Assembly: GCA_030532225.1 (NCBI GenBank)
Contig: JAUNLQ010000013.1
Location: forward strand, 1-38,389
Source: Bacillota bacterium
GTDB lineage: Bacteria > Bacillota > Clostridia > Tissierellales > Peptoniphilaceae
Direction: 5' to 3'
DNA length: 38,389 nucleotides
Shown here: positions 1 through 7,759 of the stretch, piece by piece
How the letters are laid out: each line of letters starts with the position of its first letter
Position numbering within the stretch: position 1 is the first letter of the stretch
Made by a program: the position numbers and the translations under genes
Notes under the pieces: generated by a model
Seen by the model: the letters and a program-made list of their open reading frames with translations, nothing else
Database searches by the model: none
Told to the model about the DNA's origin: nothing

Positions 1-148
1 TATATGGCTATGTAAACCCCACCTGGAGCAAGATCAAATGGGGCAAGTAATTGCCAGATGGTAGATCGCATGAACTTGTTGGCAACAGCAAGGCTAGATT
101 AATGATTAGATAATACAGAACACGGCTTACAGGTCTACTCTCATTTGT
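1..148 (+). ncRNA. rnpB: RNase P RNA, bacterial type A, 3' portion (partial at window edge)
   Basis: This is the catalytic RNA that removes 5' leaders from pre-tRNA; its 5' part lies before the window. The sequence around 12-40 (GTAAACCCCACCTGGAGCAA) matches the universally conserved core of bacterial RNase P RNA, which in E. coli reads GTAAACTCCACCCGGAGCAA. The stretch at about 96-135 matches the conserved 3' block with GATTAATGATTA-like and ACAGAA..CGGCTTAC elements. Their order and spacing fit a type A 3' domain. The exact 3' end is uncertain by about 10 bases. A strong hairpin with a T-run follows. Confidence 0.9.
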
Positions 149-160
149 GATAAAATTATG

Positions 161-208
161 AAAAGTTACGAAATGTTTACAACTTGTAACCATTTTGTAA
201 CTTTTTTT
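161..208 (+). terminator. Rho-independent terminator after rnpB
   Basis: The left arm AAAAGTTACGAAATGTTTAC (161-180) pairs with 186-205 across a five-base loop, with one mismatch and one G-T pair, and runs into T7. The A-tract on the left makes it potentially bidirectional. The near-palindrome could also be read as an operator, but its position after rnpB and the T-run favour a terminator. Confidence 0.8.
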
Positions 209-209
209 C

Positions 210-238
210 TTGCATTCCCTTATTCAATAGCTTATAAT
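210..238 (+). promoter_or_regulatory. Sigma-A-type promoter for the NlpC/P60 gene
   Basis: TTGCAT (210-215), a 17-base spacer and a perfect TATAAT (233-238) lie about 40 bases before the start codon. The -10 is consensus; the -35 is only a partial match. Confidence 0.7.
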
Positions 239-279
239 TTTATTAGTTATTAGAAGTATAGAGAAAAGGAGTGCTTAAG

Positions 280-1368
280 TTGCCAAAAAGCAATTTTAAG
301 ATTCCAGTTGGCCTAGCCCTAACCTTAGTAGTAGGCTTAATAGGATTTAAAGATACTGGGATTTTTGTAAACAACTTCAATGCCAAACTTAATAACGGAA
401 CAGAAGTTTCATACAGCCCTAATGACAGGGCTGAGATAACAGGAGAAGGCGCCAGCAAAACTACCTTTAAGGTAGAAGCTAATGGTAACACTTTTTATGT
501 GCCAAAAGAGTCTCTTCTAAAAGTAGATACTGGAGTAACTGGTTACACTGTTATCAACAATACAACTTTATATGATGAAGACGGACAAGTTATAAAAATA
601 TTAGCTTGTGATGAATATTTAGAATTCCTTGAATCTCAAGGAGACATGGCCTATGTTGTAACTGAAGATGGTTTAGAAGGCTATGTAAAAAAAGATACAA
701 ACTTAGATCCAGATAGAATCAGAAATATTGTTGATGGAAAAGCTAAAGAGGATTTATATCTAGATAATGGTTATAGCAAACTTTCCATTAAACAAGGAGA
801 TACTGTTAGGGTTGCTTGGTTTGAAAAAGACTATTATATAATCTATGATAGCAACAAAAACAAATTCAATGTTAACAAGGACAAGATTTCTATTTTCACC
901 AATGTAGAAAGTCCAGTTAAAGAAGAAGTTGTTGAAAAAGTTGAAAGAACATCTTACGAAAAACCTCTAAGTCTTAGCATGGAAAATGCTATGCTAGTGG
1001 AAAAAATAATTGACAAGGCCTACACATTAATAGGTAGTCCATATGTATATGGAGATACTGGCAAGGTGGGCTATGACTGTTCAGGTATGATATATGCCTT
1101 AATGGGAGAATTTACCGACATTAAACTGCCTAGGACATCAAAGGACATGGCAGAAGTTGGAGAACTTGTTTTGGAAGAAGATTTAGAACCAGGAGACTTC
1201 CTGTTCTTTACTAGTGAAGGCGGATCTGTAATAAATCACGTTGCCCTATATGTAGGTGACGGAAAAATGATTCATGCATCTAACTCAGCTAGTTCAATAA
1301 TTGAATCTCCCTTAGATTCATATTATTTCAAAAACTGTTTTTCACATGCAAGAAGAGTATTTAACTAA
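280..1368 (+). CDS. Secreted NlpC/P60 family cell-wall hydrolase
   Basis: Predicted cysteine endopeptidase that cleaves peptidoglycan stem peptides outside the cell. I place the start at TTG 280: AGGAG at 267-271 sits eight bases before it, whereas the GTG at 271 overlaps that ribosome binding site. The 362-residue product has an N-terminal hydrophobic segment (about 8-22) acting as signal or anchor, then a beta-rich region (about 40-215) that looks like divergent SH3b-type wall-binding domains. A lysine/glutamate linker leads to the C-terminal NlpC/P60 domain (about 240-362). Catalytic residues are visible as Cys267 in YDCSGM, His320 in NHVALYVG and a third polar residue near His332 in MIHAS. 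It has its own promoter and terminator. The catalytic domain is secure; the SH3b reading is less so. Confidence 0.88.
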   Translation: MPKSNFKIPVGLALTLVVGLIGFKDTGIFVNNFNAKLNNGTEVSYSPNDRAEITGEGASKTTFKVEANGNTFYVPKESLLKVDTGVTGYTVINNTTLYDEDGQVIKILACDEYLEFLESQGDMAYVVTEDGLEGYVKKDTNLDPDRIRNIVDGKAKEDLYLDNGYSKLSIKQGDTVRVAWFEKDYYIIYDSNKNKFNVNKDKISIFTNVESPVKEEVVEKVERTSYEKPLSLSMENAMLVEKIIDKAYTLIGSPYVYGDTGKVGYDCSGMIYALMGEFTDIKLPRTSKDMAEVGELVLEEDLEPGDFLFFTSEGGSVINHVALYVGDGKMIHASNSASSIIESPLDSYYFKNCFSHARRVFN

Positions 1369-1397
1369 TAACTAAGGTAAAAATTTTTGAATTTTAT

Positions 1398-1427
1398 GTC
1401 CTTAACCTATGGTTAGGGACTTTTTTT
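1398..1427 (+). terminator. Terminator after the NlpC/P60 gene
   Basis: GTCCTTAACC (1398-1407), loop TAT, GGTTAGGGAC (1411-1420), then T7. The stem is 10 bp with one G-T pair. Confidence 0.9.
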
Positions 1428-1459
1428 GTATTATATTTCAAATTTTCTTTGCCTTTGTA

Positions 1460-1485
1460 TATAATATATATAAGCAAGCTTATAT
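1460..1485 (+). promoter_or_regulatory. Putative -10 element with overlapping palindromic operator before the ABC operon
   Basis: TATAAT at 1460-1465 is followed at once by a perfect inverted repeat, ATATAAGC-AA-GCTTATAT (1468-1485). A weak -35 (TTCAAA, 1437-1442) lies 17 bases upstream of the -10. A dimeric repressor bound here would block transcription initiation. The Rrf2 protein encoded last in the operon is a candidate binder, which is inference only. Confidence 0.55.
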
Positions 1486-1522
1486 GAGTTAATATAGGGT
1501 AAAAAATTTAAGAGGTGGTTTT

Positions 1523-2224
1523 ATGTCCTATGTAGAACTAAGAAATGTTTCCAAAATTTATACTATGGGCGATAACAAGATTATTGCCAATAATGATATT
1601 AGTTTTGATATAGACCAAAAAGAATTTAACGTAATCGTTGGTGCATCTGGAGCAGGAAAATCTACAATCCTAAATATTTTAGGTGGCATGGATAGAGCCA
1701 GCCAAGGAGATGTTATTGTAGATGGCCAAAATATTTCAAAATTTTCTGAAAAAGAATTAATAAAGTACAGAAGATTTGATGTTGGCTTTGTATTTCAGTT
1801 TTATAATCTAGTTCCTAATCTTACAACCCTAGAAAATGTAGAACTGGCTACAGAACTTTCCAAATCTCCCTTAAGTGCCAAAGAAGTATTAGAACAAGTT
1901 GGCCTTGGAAATAGACTAAACAACTTTCCAGCCCAGCTTTCAGGTGGAGAACAACAAAGGGCAGCCATAGCCAGAGCTATAGCAAAAAACCCTAAGCTTT
2001 TACTTTGTGATGAGCCTACAGGAGCCTTGGACTACAACACAGGTAAACAAATATTAAAGCTCCTTCACTCTACCATAGAACAATTCGGCTCAACAGTAAT
2101 AGTTATTACTCACAACAAGGCCATAGCACCTATGGCAGACAAACTCATTGAAATTGCAGACGCAAGAGTTAGAGAGATTTCTAGAAATGAAAAACCAATT
2201 CCAATAGACTTAATAGAATGGTAG
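1523..2224 (+). CDS. ABC transporter ATP-binding protein (MacB/LolD/FtsE-like)
   Basis: ATPase subunit of an ABC system whose membrane partner is the FtsX-type permease encoded nine bases downstream. The 233-residue length is typical of the family. Walker A is at residues 40-48 (GASGAGKST), followed by the Q-loop, the LSGGEQQR signature and the Walker B segment [12 protein letters not shown], with a switch histidine in VITHN. Such ATPases drive extrusion of peptides, lipids or drugs, or mechanotransmission to extracellular enzymes, rather than import. The start at ATG 1523 has the ribosome binding site AGAGGTGG. It is the first gene of a four-gene operon running to 7588. The substrate cannot be told from the sequence. 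Confidence 0.93.
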   Translation: MSYVELRNVSKIYTMGDNKIIANNDISFDIDQKEFNVIVGASGAGKSTILNILGGMDRASQGDVIVDGQNISKFSEKELIKYRRFDVGFVFQFYNLVPNLTTLENVELATELSKSPLSAKEVLEQVGLGNRLNNFPAQLSGGEQQRAAIARAIAKNPKLLLCDEPTGALDYNTGKQILKLLHSTIEQFGSTVIVITHNKAIAPMADKLIEIADARVREISRNEKPIPIDLIEW

Positions 2225-2233
2225 ACTAAATTC

Positions 2234-5200
2234 ATGAATAAAACTGTTTTAAAGGACATATTTAGAGAAATTAGAAAAAATTTAGGCAGGTTCTTCTCAA
2301 TTATGGCCCTGCTTTTTATAAGTGTATTGGCCTTTTCTGGTGTATTCATGGCTACAGACCTATTAGAGCTTACACCTGAACACTACTACAACAAAGCCAA
2401 TATGCACGATGTAATTATTACTTCTACTTTAGGTTTATCTAAGCAAGATGCTTACATTATAGAAAATAATCCTTTAGTAGAAGATTTTGAAATGTTTAAA
2501 TCCATAGACGTTTTAGAAGAAAAAGACAACGAAATTGTAAGATTAGAAGCCCTTTCTCAAACAATAACAAGACCCCTTGTAGTAGAAGGAAGGCTACCAG
2601 AAAAAGTAGACGAAATAGCCCTATCCAATACCCAGTTCAAAGACCTGGTAAAAATAGGAGACACAATAAGTTTTGTAGACGAAACAAATGACCAAGAAAT
2701 CACTGGCCTAAAAAGAAATGAATACAAAATAGTAGGCCTAGTTGATAGTGTTGAACACATATCTGAACTTTCTTCAGAACTTACTACCATAGGCAGCGGA
2801 ACCATATGGTCCTTTGCCTATATAATGGAAGACAATTTTGATATTGACTACTATAGCAAGGCAAAAATAAAAGGCAAGGGCCTCCAAGGCCTTCTATCAC
2901 ACGACTCAGCCTATGAAGACCAGGTGGAAGTTTTAATAGCTTCTTTAGAAGAAGACTTTAAAGACAGGCCAAGGGTCAGGCTAGAAGAGTTTAAAGAAGA
3001 AATAGCCGAGGAAATAAAAGATGCAGAAGAAAAGCTAGAAGATGCAAGACAACAACTTGCTGATGCTAAAGAAGAATTGGACCAAGGGAAAATTGATCTT
3101 TTAGATGCTAAGGTAGAGCTTCAAGAAGGAGAAGTTGATGTCCTAAAGGCTAGAGACGAACTTAATGACGGCTGGGCAGATTATTACCAAGGCCTTAAGG
3201 ATTTAGAAAAAGGCCAAATTGAAGGCCAACAAGAACTAGACGATGCTAAAGCCGAATTAGAAGATGCAAGAATCGAATTAGAAGACGGTAGGGCAGAACT
3301 AGAAAAGGCTAGAAAAGACCTTGAAGAAGGCCGAAAAGAATTAGAAGAAGCCAAGGCAGACTTTAAAGAAGGAGAAGACCTTTACTTAGAAAACCTTAAA
3401 AAATTTGAAGATGGCAAAAGAGAATTAGAAGAAGAAAAAGAAAAAATCAGGATTTCCAAAGAAATAAAATATGGAAATCTTAGTAAGTTTAAGACCAAGG
3501 AAGAACTTAGATTAGCTATAGCAGACCTTGAGAGCCAAGTTGAAAACCACAAAATAAACCTAGAAAACTACAAGGCCCAATTAGCTTACAACCAAAGTAT
3601 TGTAGAAACAGATCCAGAAAGAGAACTGGTAGAAGAAAAGATTCAAGAACTTAGCAGTTTAATTGAAAAAGAAGACTTGGCAATAAATACTAAGACCGAA
3701 CAAATACAAGGCCTAAAAACAGACCTGGAAAACTTTGAAAAAGTTGAAAAAGAAGGTCCTGTTGGAGATGATGTTATAAACTATGGAGACGAAGCCATAG
3801 AAGAGGCAGAAAGGGAACTAGCCCAAGGTCAGAAAGATTTAGACGAAGCTAAGCTTAAATTAGAAGACGGTAGAAAAGAGCTAGAGGAAGGAATTGCCGA
3901 ATTTGAAAAAGGCCAAAAAGAATTTAATGAAAACGAACAAAAGCTTATAGACGGGGAAAAAGACTACCAACAAGGCCTCATAGACTATGAAGAAGGAAAA
4001 CAAACCCTGGCCAAAGAAATAGCAGATGGCAAAAAAGAACTGGCAGATGCAAAAATAGATTTGGACCAAGGAGAAAAGGACCTGGCTCAAGCAAAAATAG
4101 ACCTGGCCCAAGGTTGGGAAGACTACGAAGAAGGCCTTAAAGAATACCAAGACGGCTTAGAAGAATATAATGACGAAGAAAAAGATGCTAACAAGAAAAT
4201 AAATAAAGGCCAAAAAGAAATAGCCGATGCTAAAAAAACTTTGTCTAAGCTTAAAAAACCTAGCTTTATGATAGATTCTAGAAAAGCTAACCAAATGTAT
4301 TATATGGTATATGGCTTCCCAGGATCTTTAAAGATTTTAGCCCTAGTATTTTCAATTCTTTGTTTGGCAGTTGCAGTCTTAGTTGCTTCTACAACTATGA
4401 CTAGGATGGTAGACGAAAGAAGAGTTCTTATAGGAACCTTTAAAGGTTTAGGCTACGAAAACTCAGTAATAGCCCTTAAATTTTTAATCTTCGGTACTAG
4501 TTCTGGTTTAGTAGGAAGCCTTTTAGGTAACTATTTTGGCCAAAAAATCCTGGCCCCGATTATATATAACATATATATGGCCAATATGTTTTATTCCCAA
4601 GCCATAGACCTAAGTTCTACTACACTTTTAGTTTTTGCTATAATTTTAGCCATAATTACAACGGCTTTTTCAGCATATTTGGCAGTAAACAAAACTTTAA
4701 AAGAAAATACAGCATCTCTTTTAAGACCAAAAGCTCCAAAAGTTGGCAAGAAATTACTTCTAGAAAGAATAGACTTTGTGTGGAACAAGCTATCTTTTAT
4801 GAATAAAATAACAGCTAGAAATATATTTAGGTACAAGGGTAGAATGTCAATGACCATAATTGGAGTGGCAGTATGTATGGCCCTTATGATTCTAGGTTTT
4901 GGAATGAGAAATTCTATACAAAATCTAGTTGACGTTCAATTTACAGACCTATTAGAATACGATTTGACCCTAGGTCTAAATGACGACAAAAACAAGGAAG
5001 AGCAAAAAGAAATTGAAGATTTTCTTAAGGCTTATGACAAGGTAAAACAAACAGCCAGTCTTAATGCAGAAATATTAAAATTACCTGTAAAATCTGGTTT
5101 TACCCAAGATGTAAGTTTGATGATTGACTTAGAAGGCTCTTTAGAAAATCTAATTAATTTAAGAGATTATAAGACAGGACAAAGTTTACAACTAGATGAT

Positions 5201-5932
5201 TCTGGAGTTATTCTTACAGAAAAAATTGCAGACTTAATGGATGTGAAAGTTGGCGACTCTCTTATATTAGAAGTAGATGACCAAGAAATAGAAGTAAGAG
5301 TAGCAGGTCTAGCAGAAAATTATATGGCTCACTTTATTTATGCTAGCCATTCTTATATGAAGGACCTTGCTGGCAAAGAATTTTTAGCAAATTCAATACT
5401 TGTAGACTTAGTAGACAATGAAGAAGAAACTATCAATTCTATGTCTAAGTTATTAATCGAAGATGACAATATAATGTCTGTTGTTTCAACAAATGACACT
5501 AAGGCAATCTTAGACAATACTTTAAATTCACTAGATGTGATTATAATTATAATTGTAGCTGTATCTATGCTTTTAGCCCTAGTTGTTTTATACAACTTAA
5601 CTAATATTAATGTTTCAGAAAGGGTTAGAGAGCTGTCTACTATGAAGGTCCTAGGCTTTTATCCAGGAGAGATTACTATGTATGTATATAAGGAGACCTT
5701 TGTTTTATCCTTAATAGGAATCTTTTTGGGAATGATTTTAGGCAAGGCCATAGTAGAGTTTATTTTAGCAGAGTTTGCTCCAGAAAACATATTGTTTGGG
5801 GACCCAGCTTATTTAAACGCTAACTTTATTTCAGCTATTTTTACAATTTTGTTTACCCTAGTGGTTATGGTTTTAATGCATTTGAAACTTAAGAAAATAG
5901 ACATGATTGAAGCTTTGAAAAGTATAGATTAG
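2234..5932 (+). CDS. Giant FtsX-type ABC permease with long extracytoplasmic coiled coil
   Basis: Membrane partner of the preceding ATPase. The 1232 residues form a duplicated FtsX/MacB layout: TM1 (about 17-37), a MacB-like periplasmic-core region, an enormous coiled coil (about 250-675), three TM segments (about 697-720, 746-768, 795-817), TM5 (about 872-890), a second extracellular domain and three final TM segments (about 1098-1120, 1155-1177, 1198-1217). The coil is built of heptads such as ELEDARI and ELEDGRA with regularly placed Gly, and is rich in Lys and Glu. Typical two-component FtsX/MacB permeases are 300-650 residues long, so about 425 residues here are added stalk. Large permeases of this type occur in other Firmicutes and often stay annotated only as FtsX-like. 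A function in export or in pushing on the cell wall is inference. Confidence 0.9.
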   Translation: MNKTVLKDIFREIRKNLGRFFSIMALLFISVLAFSGVFMATDLLELTPEHYYNKANMHDVIITSTLGLSKQDAYIIENNPLVEDFEMFKSIDVLEEKDNEIVRLEALSQTITRPLVVEGRLPEKVDEIALSNTQFKDLVKIGDTISFVDETNDQEITGLKRNEYKIVGLVDSVEHISELSSELTTIGSGTIWSFAYIMEDNFDIDYYSKAKIKGKGLQGLLSHDSAYEDQVEVLIASLEEDFKDRPRVRLEEFKEEIAEEIKDAEEKLEDARQQLADAKEELDQGKIDLLDAKVELQEGEVDVLKARDELNDGWADYYQGLKDLEKGQIEGQQELDDAKAELEDARIELEDGRAELEKARKDLEEGRKELEEAKADFKEGEDLYLENLKKFEDGKRELEEEKEKIRISKEIKYGNLSKFKTKEELRLAIADLESQVENHKINLENYKAQLAYNQSIVETDPERELVEEKIQELSSLIEKEDLAINTKTEQIQGLKTDLENFEKVEKEGPVGDDVINYGDEAIEEAERELAQGQKDLDEAKLKLEDGRKELEEGIAEFEKGQKEFNENEQKLIDGEKDYQQGLIDYEEGKQTLAKEIADGKKELADAKIDLDQGEKDLAQAKIDLAQGWEDYEEGLKEYQDGLEEYNDEEKDANKKINKGQKEIADAKKTLSKLKKPSFMIDSRKANQMYYMVYGFPGSLKILALVFSILCLAVAVLVASTTMTRMVDERRVLIGTFKGLGYENSVIALKFLIFGTSSGLVGSLLGNYFGQKILAPIIYNIYMANMFYSQAIDLSSTTLLVFAIILAIITTAFSAYLAVNKTLKENTASLLRPKAPKVGKKLLLERIDFVWNKLSFMNKITARNIFRYKGRMSMTIIGVAVCMALMILGFGMRNSIQNLVDVQFTDLLEYDLTLGLNDDKNKEEQKEIEDFLKAYDKVKQTASLNAEILKLPVKSGFTQDVSLMIDLEGSLENLINLRDYKTGQSLQLDDSGVILTEKIADLMDVKVGDSLILEVDDQEIEVRVAGLAENYMAHFIYASHSYMKDLAGKEFLANSILVDLVDNEEETINSMSKLLIEDDNIMSVVSTNDTKAILDNTLNSLDVIIIIIVAVSMLLALVVLYNLTNINVSERVRELSTMKVLGFYPGEITMYVYKETFVLSLIGIFLGMILGKAIVEFILAEFAPENILFGDPAYLNANFISAIFTILFTLVVMVLMHLKLKKIDMIEALKSID

Positions 5933-5941
5933 GAGAGGTAA

Positions 5942-7177
5942 ATGAGAATAGGAATAATTGGAGGCGGACCAGCTGGCATGCTTTTAAGCCTACTAATTAA
6001 AAGACAAAGGCCTGATTTTCAAGTTAGCCTGTATGAAAGAAATGAAAGAGTAGGAAAAAAACTCTTGGCCACTGGCAATGGCAGGTGCAACTATACTAAC
6101 CTTAGTCTGAAAGCTGAAAACTTTCATAGTAGCAACAAGGATTTTCCTATGAAAGTTATAGAAAACTTTAATAACCAAGATGCAATAGACTTATTAAAGA
6201 CTTTGGGAATTTATCCTATAGCAGAAAATGACGGTAGAGTCTTTCCTTTATCCCTTCAAGGGTCTTCAGTTTTAGATTTTTTAAGACTGGCCATGGAAAG
6301 ATATAAGGTGGATTTGGTCTTAGAAGAGAAGATAGACAGAGTTGAAAAAACATCACAAGGCTTTATACTAAAGGGGAAAAAATCCTACAAGGCTGACAAG
6401 GTTGTTGTAGCCACAGGAGGAATGGCCTTACCATCCTCTGGCTCAGATGGGATCGGCTATAGGATTGCTAAAGACTTTGGCCACAATGTTATTGAGCCAG
6501 GACCAACTATAGTTCAACTAGAATCTGACTATAGTAGGATCAAGGCCCTAAAAGGAGTTAGGATAAAAACTTGGGCCAGCCTTTATGTAGACGGAAAAAT
6601 CCTTGACCAAAAATACGATGACGTATTATTTACAGACTATGGCTTATCAGGACCTGCTATTATGGATTTGTCTAGAAAATCTATAGCAGCCTTAAAGAAA
6701 AATAAAAAAGTACAAATAGGCGTTAACCTTATTGGCCTAGAGAAAAAAGAAATAAGACAAATGATCCAAGAAAGAGCAAAAAATTTACAAGGAATAAGTT
6801 TTGAAAATTTTCTTTTGGGTATAGTTAATAAGAAATTAATAGTTAGTATAGACAAAAGGTACACTTCTATCTATAATAGAGATACAAAGATAGAAGTATG
6901 TGACGATCCTAAATTTATTGATGAACTTACAGAAATTCTAGCTGATTTTAAGCTTAATATTTCTGGTTACAAGGGCTTTGCCTTTGCTCAAGCCACTACT
7001 GGTGGAGTTGATACTCAAGAAATAAACCATGAAAGCATGGAGTCTTTAAAAGTACCAGGACTTTACTTTATTGGCGAGGTAGTAGATGTAGATGGAGATT
7101 GTGGAGGTTACAATCTTCAGTGGACGTGGTCAAGTGCTTATATTGCTTTTAAAAGTATTATAAAAGGAAGATGGTAA
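5942..7177 (+). CDS. NAD(P)/FAD-dependent oxidoreductase, HI0933/BaiN family
   Basis: Flavoprotein of 411 residues, the usual length for the HI0933-like family, which includes BaiN and many uncharacterised reductases. The dinucleotide-binding motif GIIGGGPAG is at residues 4-12, followed by the family block around residues 38-52 (GKKLLATGNGRCNYTN). The C-terminal hallmark is FIGEVVDVDGDCGGYNLQ, where the FAD and active-site region close. It lies nine bases after the permease with the ribosome binding site AGGAGAGG, and the next gene begins on the base after its stop codon, so it is co-transcribed with both. The physiological substrate is unknown. The bile-acid link of BaiN should not be transferred here without evidence. 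Confidence 0.9.
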   Translation: MRIGIIGGGPAGMLLSLLIKRQRPDFQVSLYERNERVGKKLLATGNGRCNYTNLSLKAENFHSSNKDFPMKVIENFNNQDAIDLLKTLGIYPIAENDGRVFPLSLQGSSVLDFLRLAMERYKVDLVLEEKIDRVEKTSQGFILKGKKSYKADKVVVATGGMALPSSGSDGIGYRIAKDFGHNVIEPGPTIVQLESDYSRIKALKGVRIKTWASLYVDGKILDQKYDDVLFTDYGLSGPAIMDLSRKSIAALKKNKKVQIGVNLIGLEKKEIRQMIQERAKNLQGISFENFLLGIVNKKLIVSIDKRYTSIYNRDTKIEVCDDPKFIDELTEILADFKLNISGYKGFAFAQATTGGVDTQEINHESMESLKVPGLYFIGEVVDVDGDCGGYNLQWTWSSAYIAFKSIIKGRW

Positions 7178-7588
7178 ATGAGACTTAATTTAGAAAATGA
7201 TTATGGTTTTAGAATAATTTATGCCTTTTGTACAGAAGACGAAGGTGTAATAATGACATCAGCACAACTTTCTCAAAATTTATTAATCCCAGAAAGATTT
7301 ACCTATAGGATTTTGAGAAAATTAATCCAAGCTGGTTTAATAGATTCAATTAGAGGACCAAAAGGAGGCTATGTTTTAGCAAAAAAACCTAGCCAAATTA
7401 CTCTTTACGATGTATATAAGGCTATCTCAGGAGATTTAGTAATCAATGCCTGTGTAGTTGATGGCGTATGTGAAGCAGGATGTAGATTTGGTAACTGTGC
7501 TGTTCACAATAGCCTTTATAATATACAAGGCGTAATTGAAAAAGAGTTTAAAAACGTTATTTTTTCTGACTTAATTGAAAAACAATAA
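7178..7588 (+). CDS. Rrf2 family transcriptional regulator with four clustered cysteines
   Basis: DNA-binding repressor or sensor of 136 residues. The N-terminal winged helix-turn-helix (about 1-75) has the Rrf2 motif GPKGGYVLA. The sensor loop carries Cys92, Cys98, Cys102 and Cys107, with His110 nearby. IscR uses Cys92, Cys98 and Cys104 plus His107 to hold a 2Fe-2S cluster, so an iron-sulfur cluster or thiol switch is plausible although the spacing (C-x5-C-x3-C-x4-C) differs. The ATG follows directly on the TAA of the flavoprotein gene (TAAATG), indicating translational coupling. It may control its own operon through the palindrome at 1468-1485, which is inference. Confidence 0.9.
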   Translation: MRLNLENDYGFRIIYAFCTEDEGVIMTSAQLSQNLLIPERFTYRILRKLIQAGLIDSIRGPKGGYVLAKKPSQITLYDVYKAISGDLVINACVVDGVCEAGCRFGNCAVHNSLYNIQGVIEKEFKNVIFSDLIEKQ

Positions 7589-7614
7589 AGATTTAAACTA
7601 TAATTAAATATTTT

Positions 7615-7643
7615 TTGAAAAATCTAGGCTAATAGTCTATAAT
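7615..7643 (+). promoter_or_regulatory. Promoter of the ileS leader transcript
   Basis: TTGAAA (7615-7620), a 17-base spacer and TATAAT (7638-7643). The elements overlap an imperfect hairpin with arms AAATCTAG (7620-7627) and CTAGATTT (7648-7655), which might be an operator. Initiation near 7650 would give a leader of about 110 bases. Confidence 0.7.
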
Positions 7644-7664
7644 ATTACTAGATTTCAAATTTTT

Positions 7665-7698
7665 AAACTCCCTTTTGAAACAGGGAGTTTATTTATTA
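7665..7698 (+). terminator. Hairpin terminator or attenuator in the ileS leader
   Basis: AAACTCCC (7665-7672) pairs with GGGAGTTT (7683-7690), followed by the AT-rich tail ATTTATT. It may end the upstream operon. Because it lies downstream of the predicted ileS promoter, it may instead act as an attenuator or a leader stability element. The tail is short of uridines for a strong terminator. Confidence 0.55.
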
Positions 7699-7710
7699 AT
7701 GTTAAAGAAA

Positions 7711-7731
7711 CTAAAGTGGCATCCACTTTGG
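7711..7731 (+). promoter_or_regulatory. Leader hairpin just upstream of the ileS ribosome binding site
   Basis: CTAAAGTGG-CAT-CCACTTTGG forms a compact 9-bp stem with one G-T pair, ending 14 bases before the AAGGAGG ribosome binding site. I do not see the conserved T-box sequence. Confidence 0.5.
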
Positions 7732-7759
7732 CTATTTATTAGAGTAAGGAGGAAATTTT

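Noticed and set aside
8..193. Minus-strand ORF of 61 codons at the left edge
   Set aside because: It lies across the conserved RNase P RNA sequence and its terminator; no ribosome binding site and no protein-like composition.
271..279. GTG 271 as the start of the NlpC/P60 gene
   Set aside because: It overlaps the AGGAG ribosome binding site; TTG 280 has proper spacing.
3000..4260. Repetitive DNA in the permease gene as a tandem repeat or CRISPR-like array
   Set aside because: The periodicity is at protein level (heptads), with variable codons and no conserved spacer-repeat structure.
7588..7759. T-box riboswitch before ileS
   Set aside because: The segment TAAAGTGGCATCC is only loosely like the AGGGTGGTACC core, there is no stem I or specifier loop, and the leader is too short.
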